This document shows positions 38,138-47,141 of a stretch of 64,000 bases of DNA, one piece after another. Where the stretch lies: NCBI RefSeq assembly GCF_004209755.1, contig NZ_CP035913.1, positions 6,758,001-6,822,000 of the forward strand, written 5' to 3'. The DNA is from Pseudoduganella lutea. Its GTDB lineage: Bacteria > Pseudomonadota > Gammaproteobacteria > Burkholderiales > Burkholderiaceae_D. The position numbers and the translations under genes are program-made. Numbering within the stretch: position 1 is the stretch's first letter; each line of letters begins with the position of its first letter. The notes beneath the pieces are model-generated. The model was not told the origin of the DNA and did no database searches. It saw nothing but the letters and a program-made list of their open reading frames with translations.

Positions 38138-39844
38138 TCAGTCCCCGGCGTAGATGTCGCGGTCCTTGGTTTCACGCACGAACAGGGCGCCGATCACGAA
38201 CGTGACGAGCGCCACCACGATCGGGTACCACAGACCGTAGTAGATGTCGCCCTTGAACGCCACGAGGGCAAACACCGTGGTCGGCAGCAGGCCGCCGAAC
38301 CAGCCGTTGCCGATGTGGTAGGGCAGCGACATCGACGTGTAGCGGATCTTGGTCGGGAACATCTCGACCAGCATCGCGGCGATCGGGCCATATACCATCG
38401 TCACGTACAGCACAAGAATGAACAGGAACAGCACCATCATCGGCTTGTTGATCTGTTCCGGGTCGGCCTTGGCGGGATAGCCGGCGTCGCGGATGGCCGC
38501 CGTCACCTGGGCCTTGAACGCCGTTTCCTGCGTTTTGCTGGCGGCATCGAAGTTCAGGTTGTCCGCCGTCATGGCCGCATTGAACGATGTCAGCGCCTTG
38601 TCGCCCACCTTGATCGTGGCGACCGTGCCTGCCGGTGCATCCTGGCGCGTGTAGTTCACGGCCGAAGCCGACAGCACGCTGGTCGCGATATCGCACGACG
38701 ACGGGAATTTCTTCTGTCCCGTCGGGTTGAACAGGAAGTGGCACGAGGCCGGGTCGGCCACTACCACGACCGGCGAGTTGGTCTGGGCGGCTTCGAGTTG
38801 CGGGTTGCCGTAGTGCGTCAGCGCCTTGAAGATCGGGAAGTACGTCAGCGCGGCGATCAGGCAGCCGCCCAGGATGATCCACTTGCGCCCGATGCGGTCC
38901 GACAGCACGCCGAACACCACAAAGAACGGCGTGGCCAGCAGCAGCGCGACCGCGATCAGGATGTTCGCGGTGGCCGATTCGATCATCAGGATTTTCTCCA
39001 TGAAGAACAGCGCATAGAACTGGCCCGTGTACCACACCACGGCCTGGCCCATCGTCAGGCCGACCAGCGCCAGGATCACGATCTTGAGGTTTTTCCATTG
39101 GCCGAACGCTTCGGACAGCGGTGCCTTCGACGTCTTGCCCTCGGCCTTCATCTTGGCGAAGGCCGGCGATTCCTGCATCGCCATGCGGATCCACACCGAG
39201 ATACCCAGCAGCAGCACGGACACGAGGAACGGGATGCGCCAGCCCCATGCCTGGAATTCCTCCTCGCCAACGGCCGTGCGGGTGGCCAGGATCACCAGCA
39301 GCGACAGGAACAGGCCCATCGTGGCCGTGGTCTGGATCCAGGACGTGAACAGACCGCGCTTGCCTTCCGGCGCATGCTCGGCCACGTAGGTGGCGGCACC
39401 GCCATACTCGCCGCCCAACGCCAGCCCTTGCAGAATACGGAGCGTGACAAGGATGATCGGCGCGGCAATGCCGATCGATGCATGGCCCGGCAGCAGGCCG
39501 ACGATGAACGTGGACAGGCCCATCAGCAGGATCGTGATCAGGAACGTGTACTTGCGGCCAATCATGTCCCCCAGTCGACCGAAGACCACGGCGCCGAACG
39601 GACGCACGATGAAGCCGGCGGCGAACGCCAGCAACGCGAAGATGAAGGTGGTGGTCGGGTCGCCGATGAAGAACTGCTTGGCGATGATCGATGCGAGCGA
39701 GCCGTACAGGTAAAAGTCGTACCACTCGAACACGGTGCCGAGCGAGGAAGCAAAGATGACCTTCCTTTCCTCCTTCGTCATCGGCGTAGACTTGCCCTTG
39801 CCCCCAAGGTTCCGCGGATCCGCGGTGCCAGATGTGCTTGCCAT
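38138..39844 (-). CDS. MFS transporter, metabolite:H+ symporter (MHS) type
   Basis: 568 residues. The MHS signature includes SLGTVFEWYDFYLYGSLA, FIVRPFGAVVFGRLGDMIGR (loop 2-3), and LQGLALGGEYGGAATYVAEH. Twelve membrane helices are expected. A roughly 105-residue hydrophilic insertion (about 350-455) with two Cys interrupts the second half between helices, making the protein about 120 residues longer than ProP or ShiA. The substrate is probably a carboxylate or zwitterion but cannot be named. GGAG lies 9 bases upstream, and a strong terminator follows. Confidence 0.9.
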   Translation of the reverse strand: MASTSGTADPRNLGGKGKSTPMTKEERKVIFASSLGTVFEWYDFYLYGSLASIIAKQFFIGDPTTTFIFALLAFAAGFIVRPFGAVVFGRLGDMIGRKYTFLITILLMGLSTFIVGLLPGHASIGIAAPIILVTLRILQGLALGGEYGGAATYVAEHAPEGKRGLFTSWIQTTATMGLFLSLLVILATRTAVGEEEFQAWGWRIPFLVSVLLLGISVWIRMAMQESPAFAKMKAEGKTSKAPLSEAFGQWKNLKIVILALVGLTMGQAVVWYTGQFYALFFMEKILMIESATANILIAVALLLATPFFVVFGVLSDRIGRKWIILGGCLIAALTYFPIFKALTHYGNPQLEAAQTNSPVVVVADPASCHFLFNPTGQKKFPSSCDIATSVLSASAVNYTRQDAPAGTVATIKVGDKALTSFNAAMTADNLNFDAASKTQETAFKAQVTAAIRDAGYPAKADPEQINKPMMVLFLFILVLYVTMVYGPIAAMLVEMFPTKIRYTSMSLPYHIGNGWFGGLLPTTVFALVAFKGDIYYGLWYPIVVALVTFVIGALFVRETKDRDIYAGD

Positions 39845-40048
39845 GATAGTAGTCTCCAGTTTATCGGTTGCGCCGTCCGGTGATTCCGGTTTTATAAGAT
39901 TTGGCGAGTCCAGTGTGGGCGCCGAAACTTACGCGATTCTTTCTTGAAACTTACACGAAACTGACAAGTATCGTTCCGGCGGAACCGCCTGCGGGCGCTG
40001 TGGTATCCTCCCGCGCTCGTACGCTTATGCAAACAACAAGGATGCAGG

Positions 40049-40351
40049 ATGATCAAGCACATCGTGATGTGGAAGCTGAAGGATGAAGCGGAAGGCGCCG
40101 ATCGCGCCACGAATGCCCGCAAGGTGAAGGAATTGCTCGACGCGTGCATCGGCCTGGTGCCGGGCATGGGCACGTTCGAAGTGGTGCTGGCCCAGCCGGG
40201 CCTGGAAGCCACGTACGACGTGGTGCTGTATTCCGAGTTCGCCGACAAGGCAGCGCTGGACGCGTATCTCGACCATCCGCAGCACGTTGCACTCAAGCCC
40301 TTCATCGCCGCCGTGCGCGAGGGGCGCCAGTGCATGGACTACGAGGTTTGA
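40049..40351 (+). CDS. Dabb family protein (stress-responsive alpha/beta barrel)
   Basis: 100 residues. MIKHIVMWKLKDEA at the start and SEFADKAALDAYLDHPQHV are the hallmarks of the ferredoxin-like dimeric alpha/beta barrel fold. Its biochemical role in bacteria is not well defined. The stop is one base before the GTG start of the SDR gene, so the two are co-transcribed. Confidence 0.88.
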   Translation: MIKHIVMWKLKDEAEGADRATNARKVKELLDACIGLVPGMGTFEVVLAQPGLEATYDVVLYSEFADKAALDAYLDHPQHVALKPFIAAVREGRQCMDYEV

Positions 40352-40352
40352 C

Positions 40353-41132
40353 GTGACGGCCGTGCGCGAGCTCTTCAGCCTGGCGGGGAAGACTGCCCTG
40401 GTGACGGGCGGCTCGCGCGGGCTGGGCTTGCAAATGGCGCTGGCGCTGGGCGAGCAGGGCGCCGCGGTCGTGATCAGCGCGCGCAAGCAGGCGGGGATCA
40501 ACGAGGCGCTGGCCGCATTCGCGGCACGGGGCATCACCGCCCACGGCGTCGTGGCCGACCTGGCCGACCCGGCGGCCGCCGAAGCGCTGGCCGTGGCGGC
40601 GATCGACAAGCTCGGGCACATCGACATCCTCGTCAACAACGCCGGCGCCGGCTGGGCTGCGCCAGCCGAGGACCTGCCGCTCGACGCATGGGACAAGGTG
40701 ATGAACCTGAACGTGCGCGGCGTCTTCCTGCTCACGCAGGCGGTCGGGCGCCTTTCGATGATCCCGCGCCGCACCGGCAGCATCATCAACATCGCATCGA
40801 TCGCCGGGCTGGCCGGCAACCGGCCGGACACCATGAAGACATTGGCCTACAACACGTCGAAAGGCGCGATCGTGAACTTTACGCGCACGCTGGCCGGCGA
40901 ATGGGGCGCCTACGGCATCAACGTGAACGCGATCGCACCCGGCTTCTTCCCGTCAAAGATGACGCATGGCCTGCTGCGGGAAATGGGAGAGCGCCTTGCT
41001 GCCGACACGCCGCTGGGGCGCCTGGGCGGCGACGACGACCTGAAAGGCGCCGTCGTGCTGTTTGCCTCGCGTGCCGGGCGGCATATCACTGGCCAGATCC
41101 TCGCCATCGATGGCGGCGTCTCGGCCGTCTGA
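40353..41132 (+). CDS. SDR family oxidoreductase
   Basis: 259 residues. It has TGGSRGLGLQMA (cofactor-binding TGxxxGxG), a D in VVADLADP, NNAGAG, Ser in INIASIAG, and YNTSKGA (Tyr-x3-Lys). The C-terminal TGQILAIDGGVSAV is the usual classical-SDR end. The GTG at 40353, one base after the Dabb stop with GAGG 7 bases upstream, is the best start. It is followed by an NADP-dependent oxidoreductase 14 bases on. Similar SDRs are FabG-like or gluconate 5-dehydrogenase-like; the substrate is undetermined. Confidence 0.9.
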   Translation: MTAVRELFSLAGKTALVTGGSRGLGLQMALALGEQGAAVVISARKQAGINEALAAFAARGITAHGVVADLADPAAAEALAVAAIDKLGHIDILVNNAGAGWAAPAEDLPLDAWDKVMNLNVRGVFLLTQAVGRLSMIPRRTGSIINIASIAGLAGNRPDTMKTLAYNTSKGAIVNFTRTLAGEWGAYGINVNAIAPGFFPSKMTHGLLREMGERLAADTPLGRLGGDDDLKGAVVLFASRAGRHITGQILAIDGGVSAV

Positions 41133-41146
41133 AAGGTTTTATCGGA

Positions 41147-42142
41147 ATGAACACGTATCAAAGAATCGTACTGGCTTCACGCCCGCAGGCGGAAGTGAAG
41201 CCCGAGCATTTCCGCCTGGAGACAGTGGCGGTGCCCGAACTGGCAGACGGCCAGCTACTGATCCGCAACCATTACCTGTCGCTGGACCCCTACATGCGCG
41301 GGCGCATGAACGACGCTCGCAGCTACGCGGCGCCGCAGGCGTTGGGCGAAACGATGATCGGCGGCACAGTCGGCGAAGTGGTCGCATCGCGGCACCCTTC
41401 GTTCGCGCCGGGAGAATTCGTTGCCGCAATGGGCGGCTGGGCCGAGATGGCCGTCTCGGACGGCGCCGGCCTGCGCAAGCTCGATGCGTCCGGCGTGCCG
41501 CTGTCCGCCCATCTCGGCGTAGTCGGCATGCCCGGCATGACGGCGTGGTATGGCCTGAACCGCATCCTCGACCTGCAACCCGGGCAGACGGTCTGCGTGT
41601 CCGCGGCCAGCGGCGCCGTCGGCAGTGCCGTCGGCCAGCTGGCGAAGCTGCGCGGCTGCCGCGCCATCGGCATCGCCGGTGGCCAGGAAAAATGCGACCA
41701 CGTCGTGCGCGAACTGGGCTTCGATGCCTGCGTGGACTACAAGGCCGGCAACCTGCGCGCCGACCTGAAGGCGGCCGCGCCGGACGGTATTGACGGCATC
41801 TTTGAAAACGTGGGCGGCGAAGTCTTCGATGCGGCGCTGGCGCGCACCAACCCGTTTGCCCGCGTGGCCCTGTGCGGCATGATCGCCGGCTACGATGGCG
41901 CGGACATTCCAATGCGCAACGTGCGGCTGCTGCTGGCGAACAGGATCACGCTGCGCGGCTTCATCGTCACCGAGCACCTGGACTGCTGGCCCGAAGGCCT
42001 GGCCGAGCTGGGCGCGCTGGTGGCGGCGGGGCGGCTCAAGTACCGCGAGACGGTCTCGCAGGGCCTGGCGTCCGCGCCCGAGGCGTTCATGGGCCTGCTG
42101 AAAGGCCGCAACTTCGGCAAGCAACTGGTCAAACTGGTCTAG
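41147..42142 (+). CDS. NADP-dependent oxidoreductase (MDR, leukotriene B4 dehydrogenase-like)
   Basis: 331 residues. A zinc-free medium-chain reductase: SLDPYMRGRMND (the conserved substrate-side segment), GMPGMTAWYGL, and the cofactor loop VSAASGAVGSAVGQLAKLRG. It matches the curcumin/alkenal reductase (YncB/CurA) group in length and motifs, which reduce activated double bonds with NADPH. It lies third in the Dabb-SDR-MDR operon, and the acetyltransferase gene follows after 35 bases. Confidence 0.9.
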   Translation: MNTYQRIVLASRPQAEVKPEHFRLETVAVPELADGQLLIRNHYLSLDPYMRGRMNDARSYAAPQALGETMIGGTVGEVVASRHPSFAPGEFVAAMGGWAEMAVSDGAGLRKLDASGVPLSAHLGVVGMPGMTAWYGLNRILDLQPGQTVCVSAASGAVGSAVGQLAKLRGCRAIGIAGGQEKCDHVVRELGFDACVDYKAGNLRADLKAAAPDGIDGIFENVGGEVFDAALARTNPFARVALCGMIAGYDGADIPMRNVRLLLANRITLRGFIVTEHLDCWPEGLAELGALVAAGRLKYRETVSQGLASAPEAFMGLLKGRNFGKQLVKLV

Positions 42143-42177
42143 GTGTCCGCAGGCACACCGGCAAGAGCGAGGAGAAG

Positions 42178-42603
42178 ATGACTTCCGTTGAAATCCGCTA
42201 TGGCGACTGGGCCACGCTCAGCGCAGACGCGCAGGAGATCCGCATCGCGGTCTTCGTGCAGGAGCAGAACGTGCCACCCGAACTGGAGATGGACGAGAAA
42301 GATGCTGTGTGCCTGCACGCGGTCGCGTACGACGCGGCCGGCGTGCCGGTCGGCACGGGCCGCCTGCTGCCCGATGGCCACATCGGCCGGATGGCCGTCA
42401 TGAAGCATGCCCGGGGCACCGGCATCGGCAGCGCGCTGCTGCGCGGCCTGATGGCGCATGCCCGCGAACGGGGCCATCCGGACGTCATGCTGTCCGCCCA
42501 GACGCACGCGGCGCCGTTCTACCTCGCCCACGGTTTTACGCAGGTCGGCGGCGAGTTCCACGAGGCGGGAATCCCGCACATCGAGATGCGGCACGTGTTC
42601 TGA
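42178..42603 (+). CDS. GNAT family N-acetyltransferase (ElaA-like)
   Basis: 141 residues with AGGAG 4 bases before the ATG. It starts with the ElaA-type IRIAVFVQEQNVPPELEMD. The acetyl-CoA loop is HARGTGIGSALLRGLMAHA, followed by LSAQTHAAPFYLAHGF. The substrate is unknown. It ends 24 bases from the convergent hydrolase gene. Confidence 0.87.
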   Translation: MTSVEIRYGDWATLSADAQEIRIAVFVQEQNVPPELEMDEKDAVCLHAVAYDAAGVPVGTGRLLPDGHIGRMAVMKHARGTGIGSALLRGLMAHARERGHPDVMLSAQTHAAPFYLAHGFTQVGGEFHEAGIPHIEMRHVF

Positions 42604-42627
42604 CACACGCCAGGCCCGGCCGAAACG

Positions 42628-43692
42628 TCAGACCAGCTTCGCCACGTCCAGGATCGCCTGCGCAAATGCGCGCGGCGCTTCCTGCGGCAGGTTGTGCCCG
42701 ATGCCGCCGTCCAGATGGCGGTGTTCGTACCGACCCCTGAACTTCTTCGCATAGGCCTTCGGGTCGGGATGCGGTGCGCCGTTGGCGTCACCTTCCATCG
42801 TGATGGCCGGCACCGTCACGTCGGGAAAGGCGGCCAGTCGCCGTTCCAGGCTGGCGTAACGGTCCTCGCCCGGTGCTAGCCCCAGGCGCCAGCGGTAGTT
42901 GCCGACCGATATGGCAACGTGGTCGGGGTTGTCGAGCGAGCGCGCCGAGCGCGCGAACGTCGCGTCGTCGAACTGCCATTGCGGCGACGCCAGCTCCCAG
43001 ATCAGCCGCGCGAACGCATGCGTGTTTTCCCGGTAACCGAGTTCGCCGCGCGGCGTGGCGAAGTAATACTGGTACCACCATTGCAGTTCCGCCTTGGGCG
43101 ACAGAGGCTTGCGGTTGGCTTCCTGGCTGCCGATCAGGTAGCCGCTGACGGAAACCAGGCCAATGAACCGCTGTGGCCACAGCGCGGCCAGCGTGGTGGC
43201 AATCCGCGCGCCCCAGTCGAAGCCGGCCACGATCGCCTTGTCGATCTTCAGCGCATCGATGAACGCTACCGCATCCGCCGTGAAACTGGCCTGCTGGCCA
43301 TTGCGCGGCGTGGCCACATCGAGGAACCGGGTCGTGCCATACCCGCGCAGGTGCGGGATGATCACGCGGTAGCCGGCGGCGGCGAGGATCGGCGCCACGT
43401 CGATGAAAGCGTGGATATCGTACGGCCAGCCATGGAACAGCACGACCGCTTGTCCGTCGGCGGGGCCTGTATCGACGTAGCCGACGTCCAGCAGGCCGGC
43501 GTGGATCTGCCGGATATCGGCAAAGGTATGGCTGGCCGGCGACATGCCGCCGGCCAGCGGCGGTGCGCCGGCCGGGGCCGCCGATGCGCTGCCGGCAAGG
43601 CCCAGCGGGGCCGCGGCAATACCGAGTGCCGCGGTGCCGAGGAAATTCCTGCGGCGGGGATTGAATCCTTCGTTCCTGACTGCTTCATCCAT
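42628..43692 (-). CDS. Tat-exported alpha/beta hydrolase (epoxide hydrolase/haloalkane dehalogenase-like)
   Basis: 354 residues. The N-terminus has a twin-arginine signal (NPRRRNFLGTAALG) and an AxA-like cleavage region near residue 38. The fold shows HGWPYDIHAF (oxyanion loop, His87) and the nucleophile elbow GFDWGARIA with Asp159 in place of Ser, typical of epoxide hydrolases and dehalogenases. The final catalytic His fits HRHLDGGIGHNLPQE. It is exported folded to the periplasm. Substrate unknown. It is divergent from the small gene at 43932. Confidence 0.87.
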   Translation of the reverse strand: MDEAVRNEGFNPRRRNFLGTAALGIAAAPLGLAGSASAAPAGAPPLAGGMSPASHTFADIRQIHAGLLDVGYVDTGPADGQAVVLFHGWPYDIHAFIDVAPILAAAGYRVIIPHLRGYGTTRFLDVATPRNGQQASFTADAVAFIDALKIDKAIVAGFDWGARIATTLAALWPQRFIGLVSVSGYLIGSQEANRKPLSPKAELQWWYQYYFATPRGELGYRENTHAFARLIWELASPQWQFDDATFARSARSLDNPDHVAISVGNYRWRLGLAPGEDRYASLERRLAAFPDVTVPAITMEGDANGAPHPDPKAYAKKFRGRYEHRHLDGGIGHNLPQEAPRAFAQAILDVAKLV

Positions 43693-43931
43693 GGTCTGCT
43701 CCTTTGTCTGGGGGCGCAGCGCCGGAGACCGGCGGGCCTGTGCGGCGCTGCAACGGTTCCATTACACCGCCAGCACGTATCCGCGCGATGTCGGGACAGG
43801 AGCCATGCGCAATCCCATGTGTATCCGGCCGGCGTGGATACACCGGCATACAAATCCGCATGCGTGCGCTGATCGTCGCGCGACGCTGCGAAGATAGTCG
43901 CCTGCGAAAGGTGGCCAAAGGAGACAGATCG

Positions 43932-44228
43932 ATGGATGCGTTACAGGAACGGGTGCTGGCCGAGCTGCGGCGCTATGCGGCCAACCGCCTGAAGGATGTG
44001 GCGCGGGGCGCCGAAACGCGCGAACTGGCGGGCCTGCTGGTGGAAAAATATGGCTACGGACTGGCGAAGGCCCTGGCGATCGCTGGCGAGCTGGCCGGCG
44101 TGCCGGCGCCGGACCTGGGACGGGAGATCGAACGTGTCGTGCTCGAGGTGGACCCGGACGCGGTGGAACACCGCAGCAGGCGGTGGGATGCGGCATCCGC
44201 CGGGCTGTCGTTGCCCCGCCGCGGGTAA
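43932..44228 (+). CDS. Hypothetical small helical protein
   Basis: 98 residues. AAAGGAGA lies 8 bases before the ATG. The frame extends upstream but has no better start. The sequence is strongly helical (MDALQERVLAELRRYAANRL, then LAGLLVEKYGYGLAKALAIA) with no signal peptide, membrane segment or known domain. It ends 25 bases before the convergent LysR gene. Function is unknown. Confidence 0.65.
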   Translation: MDALQERVLAELRRYAANRLKDVARGAETRELAGLLVEKYGYGLAKALAIAGELAGVPAPDLGREIERVVLEVDPDAVEHRSRRWDAASAGLSLPRRG

Positions 44229-44253
44229 CTCTGTATTGAACCGTGTGTCGCGC

Positions 44254-45158
44254 CTACGGGGGCAGGCCGATCTCCGCGCATCGCTCGGCGAGCAGCGCGT
44301 GCAACTGCCGCACGGCGGGCGAAAATTGCCGCCGGTGCGGGCAGATCAGCTGCAACGGTGCCGCTTCGCCCGGCTGCGTGGGCAGCACGACCACGAGCCG
44401 GCCAGCGCGCACGTCGGCGCTGACGTCGAGCCACGATTTGTACGCGATGCCTTCGCCGGCGATGGCCCAGCGGCGCACCACGTCGGCGTCGTCGCTGGCC
44501 AGGGGCCATTCACGTGCACGGTGCGGCGGCCCTTGTCCGTCGGGAAGCCCCATCGGTCATACAGCCGCCCGCCCATGTGCCACAGCAGGCAGGAATGGCG
44601 CGCCAGCTCGTCCAGCGAAGCCGGCATGCCGCACTGCTCGAGGTACCCCGGCGCGGCCACGAGCACGCGCCGGTTGTCGGCGGCCACGGGCAGTGCCACG
44701 AAGCTTGCGTCGTCGATGCTGCCATAGCGCAGGGCGATGTCGACCGGGTCGCGGAACACATTCGTCAACCCGTCGGAGAACTGCACCCGCAGCGACAGCT
44801 TCGGGTGGTGGCGCCGGAACGCCGTCAGCCAGGGCAGCAGCACGTTGCGGCCGAAATCCGATGGCGCGGCGATCTGCAGGGTGCCGGACAGTGCATCGTC
44901 GCCGCGGCGCAGCTCGTCGCGGCCGCTGTGCAGCAGGGCGATCATGTCCTTGGCATAGGGCAGGTAGCGTTCACCCTCGTTCGTCAGGCGCAGGCTGCGC
45001 GTGGACCGGGCGAACAGGCGGGTGTCGAGATCCCGCTCGAGCCGCATGATGGCGGCGCTGACCTGGCCCGGCAGCAGGTTCGCTTCCCGCGCGGCCTGCG
45101 TGAAACTGCCGCAGGCGGCGGTGCGGACAAACAGGGACAGGTCTTCGAAGCGGATCAT
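44254..45158 (-). pseudogene. LysR family transcriptional regulator, one-base frameshift
   Basis: The first frame (from 45158) encodes the winged helix (FTQAAREANLLPGQVSAAIM) and most of the LysR effector domain up to TVHVNGP. The second frame (to 44254) supplies LASDDADVVRRWAIAGEGIA and the C-terminus ending LLAERCAEIGLPP. One missing C in the CCCC run near 44505 explains the split; repaired, the protein would be about 301 residues, the family norm. It is divergent from the zinc-binding dehydrogenase gene at 45266 with 107 bases between, the classical LysR-target layout. The lesion may be real or a consensus error. Confidence 0.8.
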
Positions 45159-45265
45159 GCCACGTGATTTTCATTCGGCGAGAGAAAGTGCTACCCGATT
45201 ATATGGGTTTTCAGCTTGCCACTCGCGCCATATGATGTTTCCAACCTGATCAATTGGAGCAAGAC

Positions 45266-46273
45266 ATGAAAGCGATTGTTTACACCGAACACGGCCTGCC
45301 GATCGACAGCGCGGCTTCGCTGGTCGAGATGGAGCTGCCGGACCCCATCCCCGGTCCGCGCGACCTGCTGGTCCGCGTCCACGCGGTCTCGGTGAATCCC
45401 GTCGACACGAAGGTGCGCCGCGGCGCCGCGGTCACCGCGCCGCGCGTGCTGGGCTGGGATGCCGCCGGCATCGTCGAAGCCGTGGGCAGCGACGTCACCG
45501 CCTTCAAGCCCGGCGACGAAGTGTATTACGCGGGTTCGCTGACCCGGCCGGGGTCGTACAGCGAATTGCACCTGGTCGACGAACGCATCGTCGGCCACAA
45601 GCCCAGGACATTGGGATTCGCCGATGCGGCCGCGTTGCCGCTGACATCTCTTACCGCATGGGAGCTGCTGTTCGACCGCCTGAAGGTCCCGGAAGAAGGT
45701 GGCAGCGGCCGCACGCTGCTGGTCATCGGCGCGGCCGGCGGTGTCGGTTCGATCCTCACGCAGCTGGCCAATGAACTGACGGGCCTGACGGTCATCGGCA
45801 CGGCCTCCCGTCCGGAGACCAAGGAATGGGCTCGCGCGGCGGGCGCCCACCACGTCGTCGACCATGCAAAGCCGATGAAGGCCCAGTTGCAGGCGCTGGG
45901 CTTCGAGTACGCGGACATCGTCATCAGCCTCACGCATACCGACCAGCACTATGCCGACATCGTCGACATCCTCGCGCCGCAGGGCCAGTTCGCGCTGATC
46001 GACGACCCGGACACGCTGGACGCGATGCCGCTCAAGCGCAAGAGCATCTCGTTGCACTGGGAGCTGATGTTCACACGGTCGATGTATGAAACAGCCGACA
46101 TGGCGCGCCAGCGCGAGATCCTCGACCGCGTGGCGGCGCTGGTCGACAGCGGCACGGTCAGGACGACCGTCGGCAAACACGTCGGCAAGATCGACGCGGT
46201 CAACCTGCGCCGCGCCCACGCGATCATCGAAAGCGGCAAGGCACGCGGCAAGCTCGTGCTGGCCGGCTTCTGA
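45266..46273 (+). CDS. Zinc-binding alcohol dehydrogenase family protein (quinone reductase-like MDR)
   Basis: 335 residues. The ATG at 45266 has GGAG 8 bases upstream; an in-frame ATG at 45254 is less likely. Motifs are VSVNPVDTKVRRG, GWDAAGIVEAVGSDV, LTSLTAWELLFDRL and the NAD(P) loop VIGAAGGVGSILTQLA. This is the YhdH/ZADH-like zinc-independent subgroup despite the family name. It is divergently paired with a LysR regulator gene, which probably controls it in response to a reactive carbonyl or quinone (inference). Confidence 0.88.
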   Translation: MKAIVYTEHGLPIDSAASLVEMELPDPIPGPRDLLVRVHAVSVNPVDTKVRRGAAVTAPRVLGWDAAGIVEAVGSDVTAFKPGDEVYYAGSLTRPGSYSELHLVDERIVGHKPRTLGFADAAALPLTSLTAWELLFDRLKVPEEGGSGRTLLVIGAAGGVGSILTQLANELTGLTVIGTASRPETKEWARAAGAHHVVDHAKPMKAQLQALGFEYADIVISLTHTDQHYADIVDILAPQGQFALIDDPDTLDAMPLKRKSISLHWELMFTRSMYETADMARQREILDRVAALVDSGTVRTTVGKHVGKIDAVNLRRAHAIIESGKARGKLVLAGF

Positions 46274-46368
46274 CCACCGTTTGCGCGCCGCCGTCGGTTC
46301 CGCGTTGCCGGATCCGGCGGCGGCGCAGTACCATGCCCCGATTTGAACACCAGAAAGGAAAACACCCG

Positions 46369-47022
46369 ATGGATATCGTTGCCAAGGCGCGCCAGCGCTA
46401 CACCGTGAAATCGTACGACCGTGAACGCAAGGTCCCGGCGGACATCGTTGCCCAGCTGCGCGAAGTGCTGCGCCTCGCGCCGTCGTCGGTCAACTCCCAG
46501 CCATGGCATTTCGTCGTCGCCGCCACGCCGGAAGGCAAGGAGCGCATTGCCAGGGCCGCCGATGCCGGCTTCCAGTACAACGCGGCGAAGATTCGCGATG
46601 CGTCGCACGTGATCGTGCTGGCGACCAAGGTTGCACCGGACGAAGCGCAACTGGCTGCCGTGCTGGAACAGGAAGCAAAGGATGGCCGCTTCGTCAACGA
46701 CGCGGCGAAATCATCGCAGCACGCAGGCCGTATGTCGTACACGAACCTGCACCGCTTCACGCAGAAGGATGTGCCGTTCTGGTATGAAAAGCAGACCTAC
46801 ATCGCGCTGGGCAACCTGCTGCAGGCCGCCGCGCTGCTCGACGTGGGGGCGACGCCGATGGAAGGTTTCAGTGCGGAAGTGCTGGACAAGGAACTGGGCC
46901 TGCGCGACAAGGGCTTTTCCGCCACCGTGATCGTCTCGCTGGGCTACAGCAGCGGCGAAGACTTCAATGCCAAGCTGCCCAAATCCCGCCTGCCGGCCGA
47001 CCAGGTCTTCACCGACATCTGA
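46369..47022 (+). CDS. nfsB: Oxygen-insensitive NAD(P)H nitroreductase
   Basis: 217 residues, identical in length to E. coli NfsB. FMN-binding landmarks are MDIVAKARQRYTVKSYD (Arg/Lys near the N-terminus), RLAPSSVNSQPWHFVVA, and the C-terminal GATPMEGFSAEVLD. It reduces nitroaromatics and quinones by two electrons. The start at 46369 is chosen over 46333 from length and an AAAGGA box about 11 bases upstream. Confidence 0.93.
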   Translation: MDIVAKARQRYTVKSYDRERKVPADIVAQLREVLRLAPSSVNSQPWHFVVAATPEGKERIARAADAGFQYNAAKIRDASHVIVLATKVAPDEAQLAAVLEQEAKDGRFVNDAAKSSQHAGRMSYTNLHRFTQKDVPFWYEKQTYIALGNLLQAAALLDVGATPMEGFSAEVLDKELGLRDKGFSATVIVSLGYSSGEDFNAKLPKSRLPADQVFTDI

Positions 47023-47034
47023 TACAGCGAAGCA

Positions 47035-47140
47035 AAACAGGGGACGTACCCCTGTTTCCAGGAAACTGTCGACATGCCATAGGGCCCACGGCCGTGCATG
47101 CGCGGCCTATCCTTAAAACAAGGGTACGTCCCCAGTTTTT
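47035..47140. repeat. Inverted pair of palindromic repeats between convergent genes
   Basis: At 47035-47057, AAACAGGGG and CCCCTGTTT flank ACGTA in a perfect 9-bp palindrome. At 47115-47140 an imperfect copy appears in reverse orientation (loop TACGT). A GTTTCCAGGAAAC palindrome sits between. The pair lies between the ends of nfsB and the NRDE gene, so it could act as a two-way terminator as well as a REP-like doublet. Confidence 0.7.
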
Positions 47141-47141
47141 C

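Noticed and set aside
38108..39883. A 591-codon plus-strand frame antisense to the MFS transporter
   Set aside because: Rich in His/Arg/Gln/Asp with no domain, it mirrors the codon bias of the real gene on the other strand, which has clear membrane motifs and a terminator.
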